A stretch of DNA of 64,000 bases, from positions 761,894-825,893 of the forward strand of contig VZSF01002028.1 in NCBI GenBank assembly GCA_013398295.1, in the 5' to 3' direction. The position numbers and the translations under genes were made by a program. Below the pieces are notes generated by a model, which saw nothing but the letters and a program-made list of their open reading frames with translations, was not told the DNA's origin and ran no database searches. Position 1 is the first letter of the stretch. Each line of letters starts with the position of its first letter. Below, in pieces: positions 1-13,670 of the stretch. Origin of the DNA: Chionis minor. Its lineage: Eukaryota > Chordata > Aves > Charadriiformes > Chionididae.

Positions 1-3000
1 CAAACTGAAAAAATAGGGGTTTATTGATGGAATTCTTTCCCATTTAATTCCATTTCTGAATTCTGCATATTTAAGACTTTGATGCATCTTGTTCCAGTCT
101 GATCAGAGTACAGTACTGAATCAGTAATGATTTGGGATGTGGGCAGGAGGCAAAGGAAACTCCTACTATATCCTCTTTTTCTGTCTTCTTTCTCTCAGTT
201 CAGCACGTGCGTTGAAGGTTGCGAGGAGTTCAGATGGCCGGCCACATGGCTGGACTCTGCAGTTCAGTAGGATGTGAGCGGGGCTTTAATTAAGTTTGGG
301 GTTTTTTGGCTAATCTGTTCAACAGCTTGTAGAATTTTGTTAAATCCACTTCAGTTTCCACTGTGATTTGATTAATTTCCATGTGTAGATGAGGTCTTAA
401 GGATGGAAGCTAAGTCACTTATTTCCTCTTCAGATTTGTTTTCAGATATTTATAGTGCTTAATTTGTAAAAAGCAGATGCATGCGAGGATGAATAAAAAT
501 AAAGCTTTTCATTTGATACAAGACTTCAGCATTACTTGTGGGCTTTTTTCCTCCGTAGTAAGTAATTTCTAATAAGGCTCATCTTCAAGATAGTTTTGTA
601 ATGATTAAGGGCTGTGTCAAAGTGCACAGGAAAATAGGATGGAGTTGCACGTTAATACAGCTGGTGTTCGTGCAGTGACCAACCCCATCTCACCCTGTGA
701 GTCTTCACTCAGGGATGTTTCATCCTTTAGTGAACCAGTACCTGGACAGCTTTAATTTTCAGCTCAGGAAATTCCCTTCCAATTTTGGTTTCATAAGTGA
801 AAGTAGTTACGCGAGTTACGTGCTAGGATGGATTGAAGTGGAAAAATGCAGGAAAAGTAATCCTTAATGTTTTGAAAGAGAACAAACTCTGAAATGAAAT
901 AAAAGGGGAAAAAAAAAAGCTCAAGCTACTTGAAATCTTCATACTAAAGTATCAGTAGTGCTAAGGTTTAAGTGCAAATTTGGAAGAACTTACCCTTCTC
1001 ATGGCAAAACAGTCTTTGGTAGGGGAGAAATGTTTGGAATAATTATATTGCGACTGGATGTGAATAAATAAAAAGTTAAAAGTGTTGGAGATAATGACTA
1101 TAAGCTAGAGCACAGAGAAAACTTGACTTGATTGTGAATGGACACTGGAGTTTATTTCAGAGTGCCAAAGGTTGGCTGTCGCTCACCTGCTCGGCTCGGT
1201 GTTGTCACCGGCAGCGGAGCGGGAGAGGTGAGGTTACAGTCGCTTGCAGGAAACCCTCTCTTGTGGACCCATATTGCAGCTCTGCACTAATGAAATAAAT
1301 GTCTTTGGCGTGTGACATGAGACAACTTGATCACTGGGGATCTGGGGGATTTACAGGTGCACGTAAAGGTCAGACTTCGTGCAAGGAAATACCAACCTCA
1401 GCGTTAGCGGGTGAATGTGAGATGTTGAGTAGCTTCTGGGTGCTGGGAGCAACCTAGTGTATGTCCTGGCATTCCACTGACTGGCGAAGTCCCTAGGAAA
1501 GCATGCATAGCGACAGCTGGCAGGAGCGGTGCATTGCATAGTTCAAAGTTGGTCAGCCTCTTAAAATTAATAAATACCAAGCTATTATTGAAAAAGAAGT
1601 GTTTTGTTTCTAGAGCAAATGATTTTTGAAAAACAGCCGCAAACTGGCTTAAGGAATCCCTCAGACTTGCACGCTCTGTGTTCTCTGTAGCTTAGCCTGC
1701 CAAGCGCTGAGGTCACGGGCATAGTGAAAAACTTCAGGATAATGTAAGCAAGGTGAAATTAATTTATTTTTTCTGCACTTTGCTGCCTACATGCTTGGTT
1801 TTATAGGAATCAAACTTAAATAGCAAACCTGAGTGCTATTAAGACTTAACTTGAATTTTATCTCAAGTCTGATTTCCACTTAAAACCTAACTTTCAGATA
1901 CTGAGCAGCTTTCTCAATCTTGCAAGACCATCATTTTAGTCTACATCACATCTAAAAATGTCTTGATTGTATACATACAGACAGAATGAGATAATCTTTT
2001 TTTTTTAAAACAAGTTTTTAAATAAATGTGAGGGATAAATGGCTCTTTCTAGTCCTTTTAACAACGGGCAGAGACAAATTTCAGTAAAACGTGTCTGAGC
2101 TGATGCTTCCATAGAAAGCGGAGCATCAGGGCGCTCTGCAACAAATACTTTGGTGTAGAAGCAGAGGAGGAAGCGTCGTTCTGCGAGATACTGAAGGTTA
2201 TGCCTGTTGTAAATGCATTCAAGTTGCTAAGCTTTCCAGCTGGCCACCTGCCATGGAAAAGTCCAAGCTCAACATTCTCTCATGGCTGGTGTTAGCTGTT
2301 TTTTCAGCCCACGAGATCTAAGATATTTATTTCCCATCCCTTGATCTGATAAGATTTGAAGGGGAAACTCACTGGTAAACTTGTGATTTAGTCTTGATCA
2401 GATAGTCAGCACTGCTGACTAGATTAATTCTTAAGGTAATATTATTTTTGTCAATGTCTGTTCTAGTTCTGCAGCTGTCTCCTGTAAACAAAGCAAGTTT
2501 CAGGTTTGCATACTGAGCGGCTGGAAACAAAGCATGGGACTAGGGTCACATAATAATGTGATTGTGCATCGTTCCTGATGGGTTGTTAAAACATCCAGTT
2601 GCTTCTAATACTGATGTGTTAGTTGGAAATGCCTGTTTTTGCACAGCAGCTGCCCACTGAGAATAAATGGGATAATTTGCTAGTGATTGGCCAGAATCTT
2701 GGGTCCATCCTTCCATTTGCAGCTCGAGACTTTCTTTTAACTGTGGCAAAAGTTCTGCTTTCAGTTGCTTTCTCTTCTGTGTTTTAGCTGGCTGTGCTTG
2801 GAATGAGAAGTTGAGCTGGCGTGCGTTAGTTCAACTTCACGGAGAACCTCCGGTGTTTGAGATTAAAGGGTTCTGGCAGCAATTTTAAACAATGTGTGCG
2901 CTTAGACAGTTGGCAGGGAAACAGGAAGGAATCCTTTCATGGGACGCTTATGACTAGGTCTGTCGTCCGCTTGTGCCAGGATGAGTGTGTGTGAGCTGGG

Positions 3001-4700
3001 CACACTGCTGATGTTGGACACAGTAATCAGACTTTTTTGTTGTTTAAACATAACCATGGTTCTTCCACGTGAATTGGGTATATATCCCCTTGCATCTACG
3101 CCTTGAATCTTACTAGCTGCTAATCAGTGAAGGCTAGGACATGCTAAATCGCTGTAGCTAATGAGCAAGTCTATCTGGTTACGGATTTTTCTAGAATTTT
3201 TTTAAAAAGGCAATAATTTAACCCTTTTGTACTGTATTGTGTATCTTTGTTTTGTTTGTGGCTGCTAGTATTTTCTCTGCTGTTTGCACCTGCTTTTCTT
3301 CCAGTCACTGCAAATCTGTGAGACAGGAATAGCGCTGAGACGATATGTAGGCGTAAAATCAAAACTATAGGGATTTTTGTTAATGCTTCTCAAAGTTTAT
3401 AGTGTAGGATGACCCTGCCGTAGTCTGTTAACAGAAAATCCCTTTCCTCCTTGAGGCACTGTTGCTAATGTGCATGTTTGAGACAAATGGACGCAGTTGT
3501 TAACGTAGTATCAGGAATAACTTCTCAACTATATCCTGTTGATGTAGAAACACCTAGAATTTCAGGGAAAAAATGTAATTTTTTTATTTTCCTTGCAGCA
3601 CTTTCAGAAAGAATAGCTGTATTTAATTGCTGGGAAAAGCTAACGTGTGTGGGAGTTGCCCTTCACCACAAGAACTCTGCTCCTGTTAGAAGTGTTCCTT
3701 AGTTGTAAGGCTAAAATTTCGCTCAGTCATAGGGATCTACAATTCTTATCACTGATGTGGGAGCTCAGATAAGCCTAGACCTTGGGGGGAAATTAAATAA
3801 ATACTTATTACCTAGTTTTTTTTTATCCATGTGCTGCAAAGCATACAGTTTAGCCATTGTGTCGTATAGGATGAGTTTATGGAAAGACATCCTGACTTGG
3901 ACAAAGAGATTTTGGCATTGCTTGTTTGTACTGAGCTGACAAATACTGATTTTTTTAAAAAATATTTTCAAACTTGAATATCTCATACCTACACCGTATG
4001 ACTAGGCAGTAGAAAGAAGAGTTAGTTTTTAGAAGCTTGGAACCAAACGGTACTTTTTTGTAGTTGGTATGTTTGTAGGGTACAGATAGCAGCAACTTGG
4101 ATAAGCACTGCAGTCGCTGGATGGGAGCCAGTAGCTCAGGCTCTTGTTAAGGAGGAAGTTAAATAACATTGGAGAGATTTGATAGTTAGAATTCTGTATG
4201 GCTTAAATAAGGAGAAAGGGTTAGTCTCTGCCTTGGAACTGGTGATTGAATGAAAAATTAGTGTTTGTCTTGTGTCAATAAATTTCCGTGCCCAGACAGG
4301 ATGTAGTATATCTGTAGAACTGAATTACCATGTAGAATGGGCATCAGCGTTTCAGGGCAATTTAGGTTACTTCAGCGTCCATCGGAGTGAATTCTTAACA
4401 GGCACAGACTTGCTTATCTCCTTGGAAAATAATGCTTAATTCATCAGCTGTCACGGAGAAGAGAACACACTCTTGGCTGTAGTAAATCCACGCTCTGTTG
4501 CCAGTGAGGCTGAATAGAAGTGGAGGTTTAGAAGTAATCTGCTGGAAGAGCCTACGGGTTTGGGGAGAGGGACTGTTTGCATACAGTTGCCCGTCATAAA
4601 GAGTTTTAACCCTGGGTCTTTGGGGTTCGTAAAAGATTACTGTTCCCCTTGGATGAAAACAAGCTGCAGAAACTGGAGCTGTGTCTCTGTGCTCACTGCC

Positions 4701-4760
4701 AGTGGGGGGTGGGACTAGATGATCTCCAGAGGTCCCTTCCAACCCCTGTGACTGTGTGAT
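4701..4760 (+). mobile_element. CR1 LINE 3'-end fragment
   Basis: Contains the conserved CR1 3' terminus (ggactagatgatctccag, then ggtcccttccaacccctgtg and a tgtgat end). It is a 5'-truncated copy of about 60 bp on the + strand in the GNA12 intron. No coding capacity. Confidence 0.85.
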
Positions 4761-7576
4761 GTTAACCTGCTTGTTATATCCAGTAGGTCTCACTAACAAA
4801 AGCATTTCCTGTGTCTCTCTTTGCTGGTGAGGTTTTGGGTTCTAAGTACCTAAAAACGTGGCTGTTCTAACAGGCACCAGCATTTTCAGATACTAGTCTC
4901 CCGGTTATTTTATCCTACTTCTGTGCTTGTAACCTTGCTGTTCCCTTGGGCCTCTGCTTTGGATATCTTGTTCTTATAAAACATCTTGGTAACTCTCAAA
5001 CCCCTTACAATCAACAGGCGATCAACGTCCCAGGAAATACAGAAAAAATGGGGTTTCAGTATTTTCTGAAAAACAAAGATGTCACTTGCAAGTTAGCATT
5101 GACAATTAGCACTGGCATTACGTTCTGGCAGTCCAAATGGAATAGTTCCTCATGTAAGGGCCAACTTTGGATGAAGTTACGTGTCAGTGCATTAAGTCCA
5201 TCCCATTCGTGTATCTGAGATCTCGGAGGTTAAAGGCTGGGATGTTTCCAGACTTCTTTCTGGGGTCTCCGGGATTTCATCTGTATTTCTCAGCCCTGCC
5301 GCTGAATGTTTTACAACTCCTGAATGGAGGGTGGGATACACCCTCCTGTTCTTTTATTCGGGTCACACTGTTGCTTTCACCTTGCAGATTCGTCTGCAGT
5401 TTGTGGCGGTTACTTACAGTATCCCTTTCTCTGTGTGTTATGTTGTATTTGTAGGAATCTGGTTAGATCTGTATTATATGCTTGAAGTAAAACGTTTCCT
5501 TCCTGTGTGGTTTAATTTATCATCTGAAACAAGCTAAGACTGACAGGTCTACCTTAAATTGTGCACTCTAAATTTAGCAGCTAGAGACAGAATGATCAGG
5601 AAGGGCTAAATTAATATTATGTCCAAAAGGCCTTGGGACAGGGAAAGGAAAAAAGCCAATTTGGAACAAGGATCCCCTTTCAAGTCTTGTAGTTCAGAGC
5701 AGAATTTAGAGGAACTGCTTTTCAGAAGGAGAAGTTTAAAATGAGCCTGTATATTAGGAGCTGGACAATAGAATGTTTCACTATCATTTATGATCTGACT
5801 GACTGTCGCTTTGAATAACTGGTTGAGGGTTAAGGTGACAAGTTGATAAATTCTAGCCTTGCAGAACATTTCTTATTACTGACTTTCTACGGGTATTTTA
5901 AAGCAATCTACGTACAATCTGTTGTGCATTTATTTTCATGAAATGAATACTGCTTGGGAACTCTGCCCAAGTGTTTTCTGCTTGCTTTTTGCAATGAGGC
6001 TATCAATGGCAAAGGAAGTGATGCCAGATCAGTTATATTATTTCTGTGGGGAGATTTCTTATGTGCTAGAGATGTTAAATTCAATTAGTTATCTTTGTGG
6101 TGACATTCTGAGCTAATGTTAAGATTACATTCATACAGTACAAAATATATAGAATAAAAATGTCTTAATTTTGTGGCTTTTGCCCCTTGAGAATGCTGTG
6201 TTCAAAATAATCTAGCATATAAAAGAGCAGCTTTAGAGTGCTATTTCAGGAAGCAAGAGTGTAAGTTTACATTTCACCTTTACTCCCTTTCTGCTCCACG
6301 AGTCAGTTTTTAAGCGAGTTGTACTATTTTCTCTGGCTTCACCAAACTTTGTACTGCAGATAGTGCAGTTTAAAATAATAATTTTTTAAAAATAATCCAA
6401 TAGCAATGTTACATTGTGGGCTCATTTTAGGCCTTCTGTTTGTGTTTCTTGATTCCCTCAGTTCCCAGATGTGCAGTGACTCATCCTGCTGAACAATGGG
6501 AACAGCATCTCTTATTCCTTCACTTGGTCCCAGTTGGCAAAATTGTTACTCAGAGGATATGTATTGCAGAGGGAGAAGAGATTAGCAGTGAGAGAATGAA
6601 TCATCCGAGCATTTGTGGTAACTCTTGTTTTGTGTGGTGAGCAAGAAGTTAAGGAAGACTAATGGTCTATACTATGCTCTAGTGTACAAAAAAAGAGTAG
6701 CTGAATTATGTAAAATTCATAACTCAGAGGTCACTCTTCCCTCCTCCCCCACTGTCCCAGCAAACACAGAGCGTGGATGGAAGACAGCATTCTGACACCT
6801 TGATTTATTATCAGGGAGGATGGAAAAAAACCCAAAAAACTAGTTGGCTTCTATCAACAGCAAAATAGATGATGGTCACCTCGGGCATTGTTGATAGAGC
6901 TTTCAAAAGGGAACTATACTAATAGACCAATAGATTATTAGTTGAAAATAAAATAGAGTTCTTCTATGAAGACAGTTGATCTGAGGAAGCTTCTTGAGCT
7001 GCCACAGTTTGTCTTGACACACCAGCCTATAGAAGATTGACACATCTGACCTGGAGCTCTTTTGTTTGTTTTTTTAAGCGAACACACCATGATGTGATCA
7101 TCCTTAGGTATTTAAATATAGTATAAATAACTTTGGCTTTCATTTCTATTTTGCTGCTTGCAAGCATAGTTCAGAATAATTGCAGTGTTCAAAAAACTAC
7201 TTCAATTTTTTTTTCACTAGAACCATTATAGTAGCGCAATTGAAGTTGGCAATCTTTGTAAAGATATTCCTAGTTTCTGATGAATCAATTGCAAATATTT
7301 GCTGCCACTTCTATAGGAAGTCATGCTAGTGAACCAGAAATAACTGGCTAAGAGAGCATTTGAAGTGCTAAGCCAGCTTTTGCATGTAGTTGGATGGCTA
7401 GGTGACTTTGGAGAAACACTAAGAATTTGTGCTGAAAAAGCAAAACCAGCTTGTTTATGGTCAGTGTCTTCAAGAGAAGAAAGTAGTTCAACATGAGAGG
7501 GGCAGCTGATACTTCTTTTTATTTTGATAGTAATTTGCCTTGAATGGAAAACCTTCTGTGATGAGCAATTCAGACT

Positions 7577-7640
7577 CTGTGTGTGTGTGTATTTTTATAT
7601 ACGTATATTTATACACACATGTATATTTGTTTGTATGTGT
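7577..7640. repeat. TG/TA-rich microsatellite
   Basis: A short (TG)n run followed by interrupted TA/TATG and CA units inside the GNA12 intron. A smaller relative sits near 32345-32385. Confidence 0.8.
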
Positions 7641-9747
7641 GCATAATACCCAAAGCATGAGATAGCTTTGCATAAATAATAATTTATTGATGGGATCAAA
7701 GTTGCCTTCAAGGGCAGCTTGCTAAAAAGCTAAATAAACTTAACTTCTAGGTCTAATATTGATACCTATTTTCCCTGGATGACAAGGAAAAAATTAAAAG
7801 CTAAATGAATGTTCAGTTCATACAATTCTGAGTAAAAGTACTAATACGAAACAGTCCTAACACCTGGTTTTTCCATATTTTCCTCATTTAAACGCACTAC
7901 AAGTTATTCATCAGGTTGGTTGATGCTGTCTGCAGTTGTTCTGTGCTTCCTGCTCGATTAACTGAAATACCCTGCGCGCTTCCCAGAAGCCGTCAACTTC
8001 GGCAAGATGTCGGGCGGGGTCTTTGGAGCAGGAACTGGATCCGCGCTTCCGGAGGCTGTAACACAGGGCTTTATCAGGGAATCATCTTTAAAGTAGGGGG
8101 GTTTGAGTGTGGAGTGTGGGTTTGGGGTTTTTTTTTAAGGTGTTGGGGTGTTTTTTTTCTCCCTTCAGGGTTGTGTGCTCTAACATTTTGAGCTCTTTTT
8201 AACTTCAGACCCTCTGGAGCTTGAGGGATTTGTTGTTTTGACTGGAAACAGCTATTTTGACTTAAGTACTGGATGTCTTTGAATTCTGTGCTAGAAGGGC
8301 ATATTCAGACATCTTCAGATCTGTCAGACCGTGCGAATGACGTTCACACCTGTTCCAGCAACCTGACTTGGCTACCCAGCTACCCAAGTGTTCTGCAATT
8401 ACTGCTTAAAATTTCCCAGCCTTAATTATTTGGCTAATTGCAATGTTTTGAAGAGCTGTACAATAAACTGGAGAAGCCTAGTTTCCTTAAATCACTGCAG
8501 AAATGAACATGTATTTTTCTTCACTAAGCAGATTATTTTCTTAGCTTCTTCTACACGTGCGAAACGTTAAACTGATTGACACGTGGGGCAGGAAATGGGG
8601 GAGGCAGAAGCTGTAAATCAGGTAAACTTGCTTGTGTGTCCCAGCAGTTTATGTGCGTACAGCTGTTTCCTGCTCCCGGCGTGGGAGGGTGTATGGACGA
8701 GGCAAGGACTCTTAAAGCAACTGGGTGGAAAATAGGAACAAATTGTATGAGAGATGGCCTGTTTGCAGTCTTGTTGCACGTCTAAAGGCATTGTGTAGGG
8801 CAAAGCGCAATGAATAGAGGAGGGGCTTTTTTTTGCAGCTTCAATGACCTTTTCTTTTTGGGTTGTACCATCTCCTAAATATGACTAATGCTGTACCGGA
8901 AGACCTTTTCTCTTATTCATGCCGTCTGCGATATCTCTTCTGATACAACAGTGTGCCAAAAAATACAGGAAATTACTTTCACCTTATGAAAATTCATGAT
9001 TGTAAGGAAGCTCTTAAAGCAATTGTTCTTTGGAAACTTCCCCCCTCTAAAAAAAGTGGTTTGTGGTTTTTTTCTGCTAGCGATTCACTGTAAATCTTTT
9101 GTGATAATGCTAGTTTTTTGTAAATGTGTGTGTTCTCTCTTTTATGGAAAGACACCTCCTTTTTGTCTATGCCTTATACTGAACGTATGTACTTGTACAG
9201 TACACCGAATCCTCTGATCTGCAGTGTGATCCTTCAAAAGGAACTGTTGTGTTGGCATCTGTTTACGGTTGTACTGGAGGGGAATAATTCTATTCTGCTG
9301 TCTGAAGCCTGGGATGTGGAGGAGAATATATGGTTTCAGAACTTACATTGCTGTTGGAATCTGAGTTAATGACTTGGTGAGGGCACCTACTGTCAGTTTG
9401 GTCATTACTGACACGGCCTTGATCTGTGATATAATGTGTTTTGTTGCCTAAAATTATTAAAAGCCAGCAGGATTTTCCATTTTGTCATTCTTACGACATG
9501 GCTACAACTGCAAGACACATGCCCTGAGCAATGAAGAATGCTTTCGCACTGAGCACAGCATCTTCATCTGAAGGAAAGGGAAGCGTTTGAAGGAGAATGG
9601 GCTGCTGCCAAAGATAGTTCCCTCCAGAAGTAAAGCCTGCATTTATAGGGGAACAATTTTATTACTTCTTAAAAGTATGTGCAGGGCTTCGTGTATCTAC
9701 AAATGCCAAGTGGTGCTTGATTTGAGTGTGATACACTGACAAGCTTG

Positions 9748-9848
9748 TTTAAAAAAAAAAACCCCAAAAAACAAAAACAAAACCCACAAAACCAAAAAAA
9801 CCCACCACAACCAACATACACATCAAAAGAAACCTCCACAAAACCTCC
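9748..9848. repeat. A-rich simple repeat with CCC/CAA interruptions
   Basis: About 100 bp of runs of A broken by CCC, CAAAA and CCA. Similar shorter tracts are at 16571-16606 and 57476-57517. This is low-complexity sequence, and the reverse-strand open frame over it is spurious. Confidence 0.8.
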
Positions 9849-10623
9849 TATGCATTTCCTCACAAGAATAAATTTTCTTTGTAAATATTGCCTATATTCT
9901 TCTCGATATAACTGCTAAAGGATTTTGTACAAGATCAGCAAATCCATTATTAAAACTGGAGCCTAAAAGGCAAACTATCTGTAGAAGAGAAAGTCCTTCA
10001 GAAATGTTCCTTCATTGTTTGTTTTGGGTTTATTTTGACAAGCATGTCTAGCTTAAATTATCACCAATTGTGGGTGACTTACCTTTAGAAAAGTGAAAAA
10101 TGTATGCCAACCAGCCTAGGATATGTTTTTGTTCACTGTTGTGAATTTTAAACAAGATCCCTTGGTTTCTAATAAACATATTTCATTTTTACTCCCACCC
10201 AGTGTCAATTAACTGCATTCATCAAACAAGGGGGAAAAAACCCGAATTCTTTAAACTGAAGGACTGACTTCAATAACACTTCCTTTTCATTGTAAAGATT
10301 TACTAGATAGGTTTGAGCATTTATTCAGGTCTTTACTCAAGTTTGATTTATTTCTAGAAGTAACTGTTAGAGAATTGCTTTTAAAAGAAATACTACCTTA
10401 TCCACACATCACTAGTAATTATGGCAGCTCCACTGCATTATCAGTAGTTTATGTTAATTAAGCTACATAGTACTTCTGTTGTTCCAGCTTCTTAAGCATA
10501 TCAGGATGTTGCCCCAGCTTCCACGTGTAATACTGCTATGTTAGACCTCAGAAAGTGCAAACACTTGTTTGAATTTGCTGTTCTAGAAACAAGCTTAGTT
10601 CCCATCTCTTTCCTTTTTCACAG

Positions 10624-10674
10624 GGTGAATCAGTGAAATATTTCCTGGATAATCTGGATCGGATTGGTCAGCTG
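10624..10674 (+). CDS. GNA12: GNA12 penultimate coding exon (51 nt)
   Basis: The exon encodes 17 residues, [17 protein letters not shown], the end of the helical domain. The acceptor is tttttcacag and the donor is GTAAGA; both ends are phase 0. It is too short to show as a separate open frame, but matches the family essentially perfectly and joins in frame to the next exon starting NYFPSKQ. Confidence 0.95.
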
Positions 10675-12252
10675 GTAAGACATACCTTCTCTTTCTGAAC
10701 CAAAAGACCTCAAGGAGATCTTAGAAACCTGAGTGTGCTATGATTAATGCTTTTTGGTTTGTTTTTGTTTCTTTTTTAAATAGCAATGCATTGAATAACT
10801 TCAAAGTTCTTTACTCTAGAAACAGTAAACTCCAGCCTCACGAAACTGAAGCTTAGTGTTTGCTTAGACAACAAATACTGTTTATGGAAGTCGTATTTAT
10901 GCATGTATTTTCTTTTATCAGTCCTCCTACGCAGTCTCTGGATCTCACTCACTTGTCACGATGATCTGATGGCTCGTGCTACTTAAGGTAGCAGAATGAA
11001 ACCTTAGCAAATAAAAAATGTACTTGTAGTACTGTAGCACTGCAGTACTTACAGGATTCATAATCAGTAATGAAAACACCTGTCAGGAGACTTGGAGGAG
11101 AAAGAAGTGAGGTGATTTTCCTGAATGGTAGCAGTGACAAGCCTCTGAAGAACAAATCTCTCTACAGTGGTGGGCTGGGCGACAACCTGCAGTAGAACAT
11201 GTTGCTGTACTTGCTGGTCATGGACTGTGGACCCAAAAGAAGTATTTCTGCTGAAGATTGCAGGGTGTCATTTGTAAGAGTAATGAACTGTGAAAAACTA
11301 GATTTTTTTAAAAAAAAAAAATCCTTTGAGCTATGACTTGATCTGCTTTACTGAACGCTGCCTAAATGGCCGTAACACTGGGGCTGAGAATTTCATAATG
11401 ATAAAATAGACTTCAGCCTGAAAATGAGAAGCTTGAAGGATAAAAATGGGAATTATGAATGTGCATTGTCCTCTGTTTTTATTTTCATATGTCTCAGGGT
11501 CTTCTGTATCTGTTTACCAGAGATAATGGTCAACAGTCCATCATTTTAAAGTTGAGTATTCATTCTTCACTTGATAATTAAAAAAACACGGCTCTTGTTG
11601 ATTTCCCCACTGCTTCAATATTCTGACGTTAGCCATCATTTTTGAAGTACTTTTTTTGACACTTCTCTACTTTCTTTTACAGAATTATTTCCCCAGCAAA
11701 CAAGATATTTTGCTGGCTAGGAAAGCCACCAAGGGAATAGTAGAGCATGATTTCATCATTAAAAAAATACCTTTCAAGATGGTGGATGTAGGTGGACAGA
11801 GATCTCAGCGTCAAAAGTGGTTCCAGTGCTTTGATGGAATAACTTCAATTTTGTTTATGGTCTCCTCCAGTGAATACGATCAAGTTCTCATGGAAGACAG
11901 GCGCACAAATAGACTTGTGGAGTCCATGAATATCTTTGAGACAATAGTCAATAACAAGCTTTTCTTTAATGTTTCTATTATCCTATTCCTCAACAAGATG
12001 GATCTTCTTGTGGAGAAGGTAAAGACTGTCAGCATTAAGAAGTATTTCTCGGACTTCAAAGGCGACCCTCACAGGCTAGATGATGTTCAGCGTTATCTGG
12101 TGCAGTGCTTTGACAGAAAGAGGAGAAACCGTAGTAAGCCACTCTTCCATCATTTCACCACTGCCATAGACACTGAAAACATCCGCTTTGTGTTTCATGC
12201 CGTGAAGGACACCATCCTTCAAGAGAATCTGAAGGATATTATGTTGCAGTGA
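10624..12252 (+). CDS. GNA12: GNA12, guanine nucleotide-binding protein subunit alpha-12 (3' part; exons 10624-10674 and 11683-12252)
   Basis: Alpha subunit of heterotrimeric G12, which couples seven-helix receptors at the plasma membrane to RhoGEFs and hence RhoA. Two exons join in phase 0 and give 206 residues, matching about residues 176-381 of the 381-residue human protein. Visible landmarks are the switch I threonine in ARKATKG, the switch II G3 box DVGGQ followed by RSQRQKW, the G4 box NKMD, and the G5 region with TTAID. The protein ends [14 protein letters not shown]. That tail separates GNA12 from its paralogue GNA13, whose C-terminus as I recall it has HDNLKQLMLQ. Stop codon is TGA at 12250-12252. 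The GTP-binding P-loop and most of the helical domain are encoded outside the window. The part present looks intact and under strong constraint. The gene is convergent with AMZ1. Confidence 0.97.
11683..12252 (+). CDS. GNA12: GNA12 last coding exon
   Basis: The acceptor is a pyrimidine-rich tract ending cttttacag at 11682. The exon codes for 189 residues plus the TGA stop and carries the switch regions, the G3-G5 nucleotide-binding boxes and the receptor-contacting C-terminus. The open frame can be read upstream of 11683 through the acceptor, but those residues are intronic. Confidence 0.97.
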   Translation, partial: NYFPSKQDILLARKATKGIVEHDFIIKKIPFKMVDVGGQRSQRQKWFQCFDGITSILFMVSSSEYDQVLMEDRRTNRLVESMNIFETIVNNKLFFNVSIILFLNKMDLLVEKVKTVSIKKYFSDFKGDPHRLDDVQRYLVQCFDRKRRNRSKPLFHHFTTAIDTENIRFVFHAVKDTILQENLKDIMLQ

Positions 12253-13670
12253 AAGGAGAGCAGCCCGTGTTCTGTTAAAATTTGCCAGAGGGTTAGATCA
12301 AAGTTTTTATCCTTTCTTTACGGCCCTTGCATGTGGCATAGGACCCATGCTAATTACTTGGCTCAGGAATGCTGTAAACTAGCCAGGCCAAACAGAGGAG
12401 CTATAGGCCGAAGGAGTCAAACATTGATGTTAGCTACTGAATCACTTGGACTAGAAACACTACTGAAACATGGCCGTTGTAGGTTCTGTACCTAGTTTGG
12501 AATGCTGAATAACACAATCACCTTCTGCCTTCTTAGAAAAAGAAATCTCTGACAAACCATGTATGGAAGACACATTGTTCTAAGCAAATATGCTCATTTT
12601 TCGAAGACACTAGTCATACAAACTGCCTTTTTTTGTAGTTTGGAGGTGCTGAATCGATCAAACTAATCTAAATGTAATGAGATTGGCAGCTGTATTGGAG
12701 AATGTTAATGGAAGTTCTGTTGTTAACCCATAGGAATATAACCAGATCTCGTGTGCACGTTCAGCTTTGCCAAGGGTCTGGAATCCACTTACCAAGCTGG
12801 ATGCAAAGGTCTTGTTCGAAGGTTTTGTGTGAGTCTCCTGAGGCAAAAGTCTAAAACTGTATAAGGAAACCCATGTCAGGGCAAATTGGATGGGAAGTCG
12901 AGGCCTTGCTGTTAGAGAGAAGGGTTTATTTTGCACTAGATGTTGAAGGGTATTACATCATGGGAAAACCGATTTCCTTGGTGAAGCAGCCTGTGCTAGA
13001 GCACCTTGACCATGTATCTGCACAGTGGGTGCTCCAGTGAGATGTGCTTCGTGGCAATCCGGCACCGTTCTCACTCCCGCAGCTGGCAATACGTGTGAAG
13101 GTGCAGTATCTTGTGTGGCAGGGCTTTATCTATATTCAGAAGTTTGAAAGCTGATTAAACTCCTAAGCAAAGGTTTCAGTAGTACAGCAGCTGCTTGGTT
13201 AGTTCCCAACAGTTGACCTTACAGGAAGACTGAACACCCTAGAGATCCCAGTTTTACAGCTGCACTGATGTATTTAGACAGCAAGACCTTGCTGTAAAAT
13301 TAGCCTTTAATCTGTGTCTTAATGGGATCTTTAGCCTATAGTAATGCACGTGTAATTCTGAGTACAGTCAAGTTTGGAGTTGCCCGTTTTGGGCAATCGT
13401 TTGTGTGTAAAATTGCAAGAGGCTATGAACAATGTTGAGATGAACTGTTAATTTCCTAGCTCTCAGTCTGTGTAACTAACTGTCAGGTGCCTTTTTTGTG
13501 TACAGACATATTGGATCTTTTCTACTACAGCGGGGTACATGGACAAACTGAAGATCTGCCTTCTATATCAACATTGTAGTGCTGTCTTTTAGGTAATTTT
13601 CAAACATAGTTTACTGTGCAATTTTTTGTCATAGTTTTTATCCAAGAATAAAACCTGAAGGGCTGTTTGT
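12253..13670 (+). other. GNA12: GNA12 3' UTR (proximal form)
   Basis: Non-coding sequence after the GNA12 stop codon, running to the first canonical AATAAA. The end is an estimate of about 15-20 bases past the signal. A longer UTR reaching to about 19 kb is possible (see the distal signal near 19008). Confidence 0.55.
13647..13652 (+). terminator. GNA12: Candidate GNA12 poly(A) signal AATAAA
   Basis: First AATAAA after the stop codon, about 1.4 kb downstream, followed by a short GT-rich stretch (ggctgtttgt). Position and context fit a cleavage site; there is no transcript evidence in the sequence itself. Confidence 0.5.

Larger units (their letters stand above)
1..10623 (+). other. GNA12: GNA12 intron (partial, upstream part of gene outside window)
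   Basis: This stretch lies directly upstream of a coding exon that starts at 10624 behind a good acceptor (cag at 10621-10623), so it is inferred to be GNA12 intron sequence. I looked for the missing G-alpha-12 exons (P-loop exon and the helical-domain exon) and did not see them, so they should lie to the left. The interval is AT-rich and holds only open frames without family resemblance, one CR1 3' fragment near 4.7 kb, a TG/TA microsatellite near 7.6 kb and an A/C-rich tract near 9.75 kb. No other gene is seen. Confidence 0.75.

Noticed and set aside
11656..11682. Extending the last GNA12 exon upstream to 11656
   Set aside because: A pyrimidine tract and AG acceptor lie at 11682, and the family match begins exactly at 11683 and joins in phase to the exon ending at 10674.
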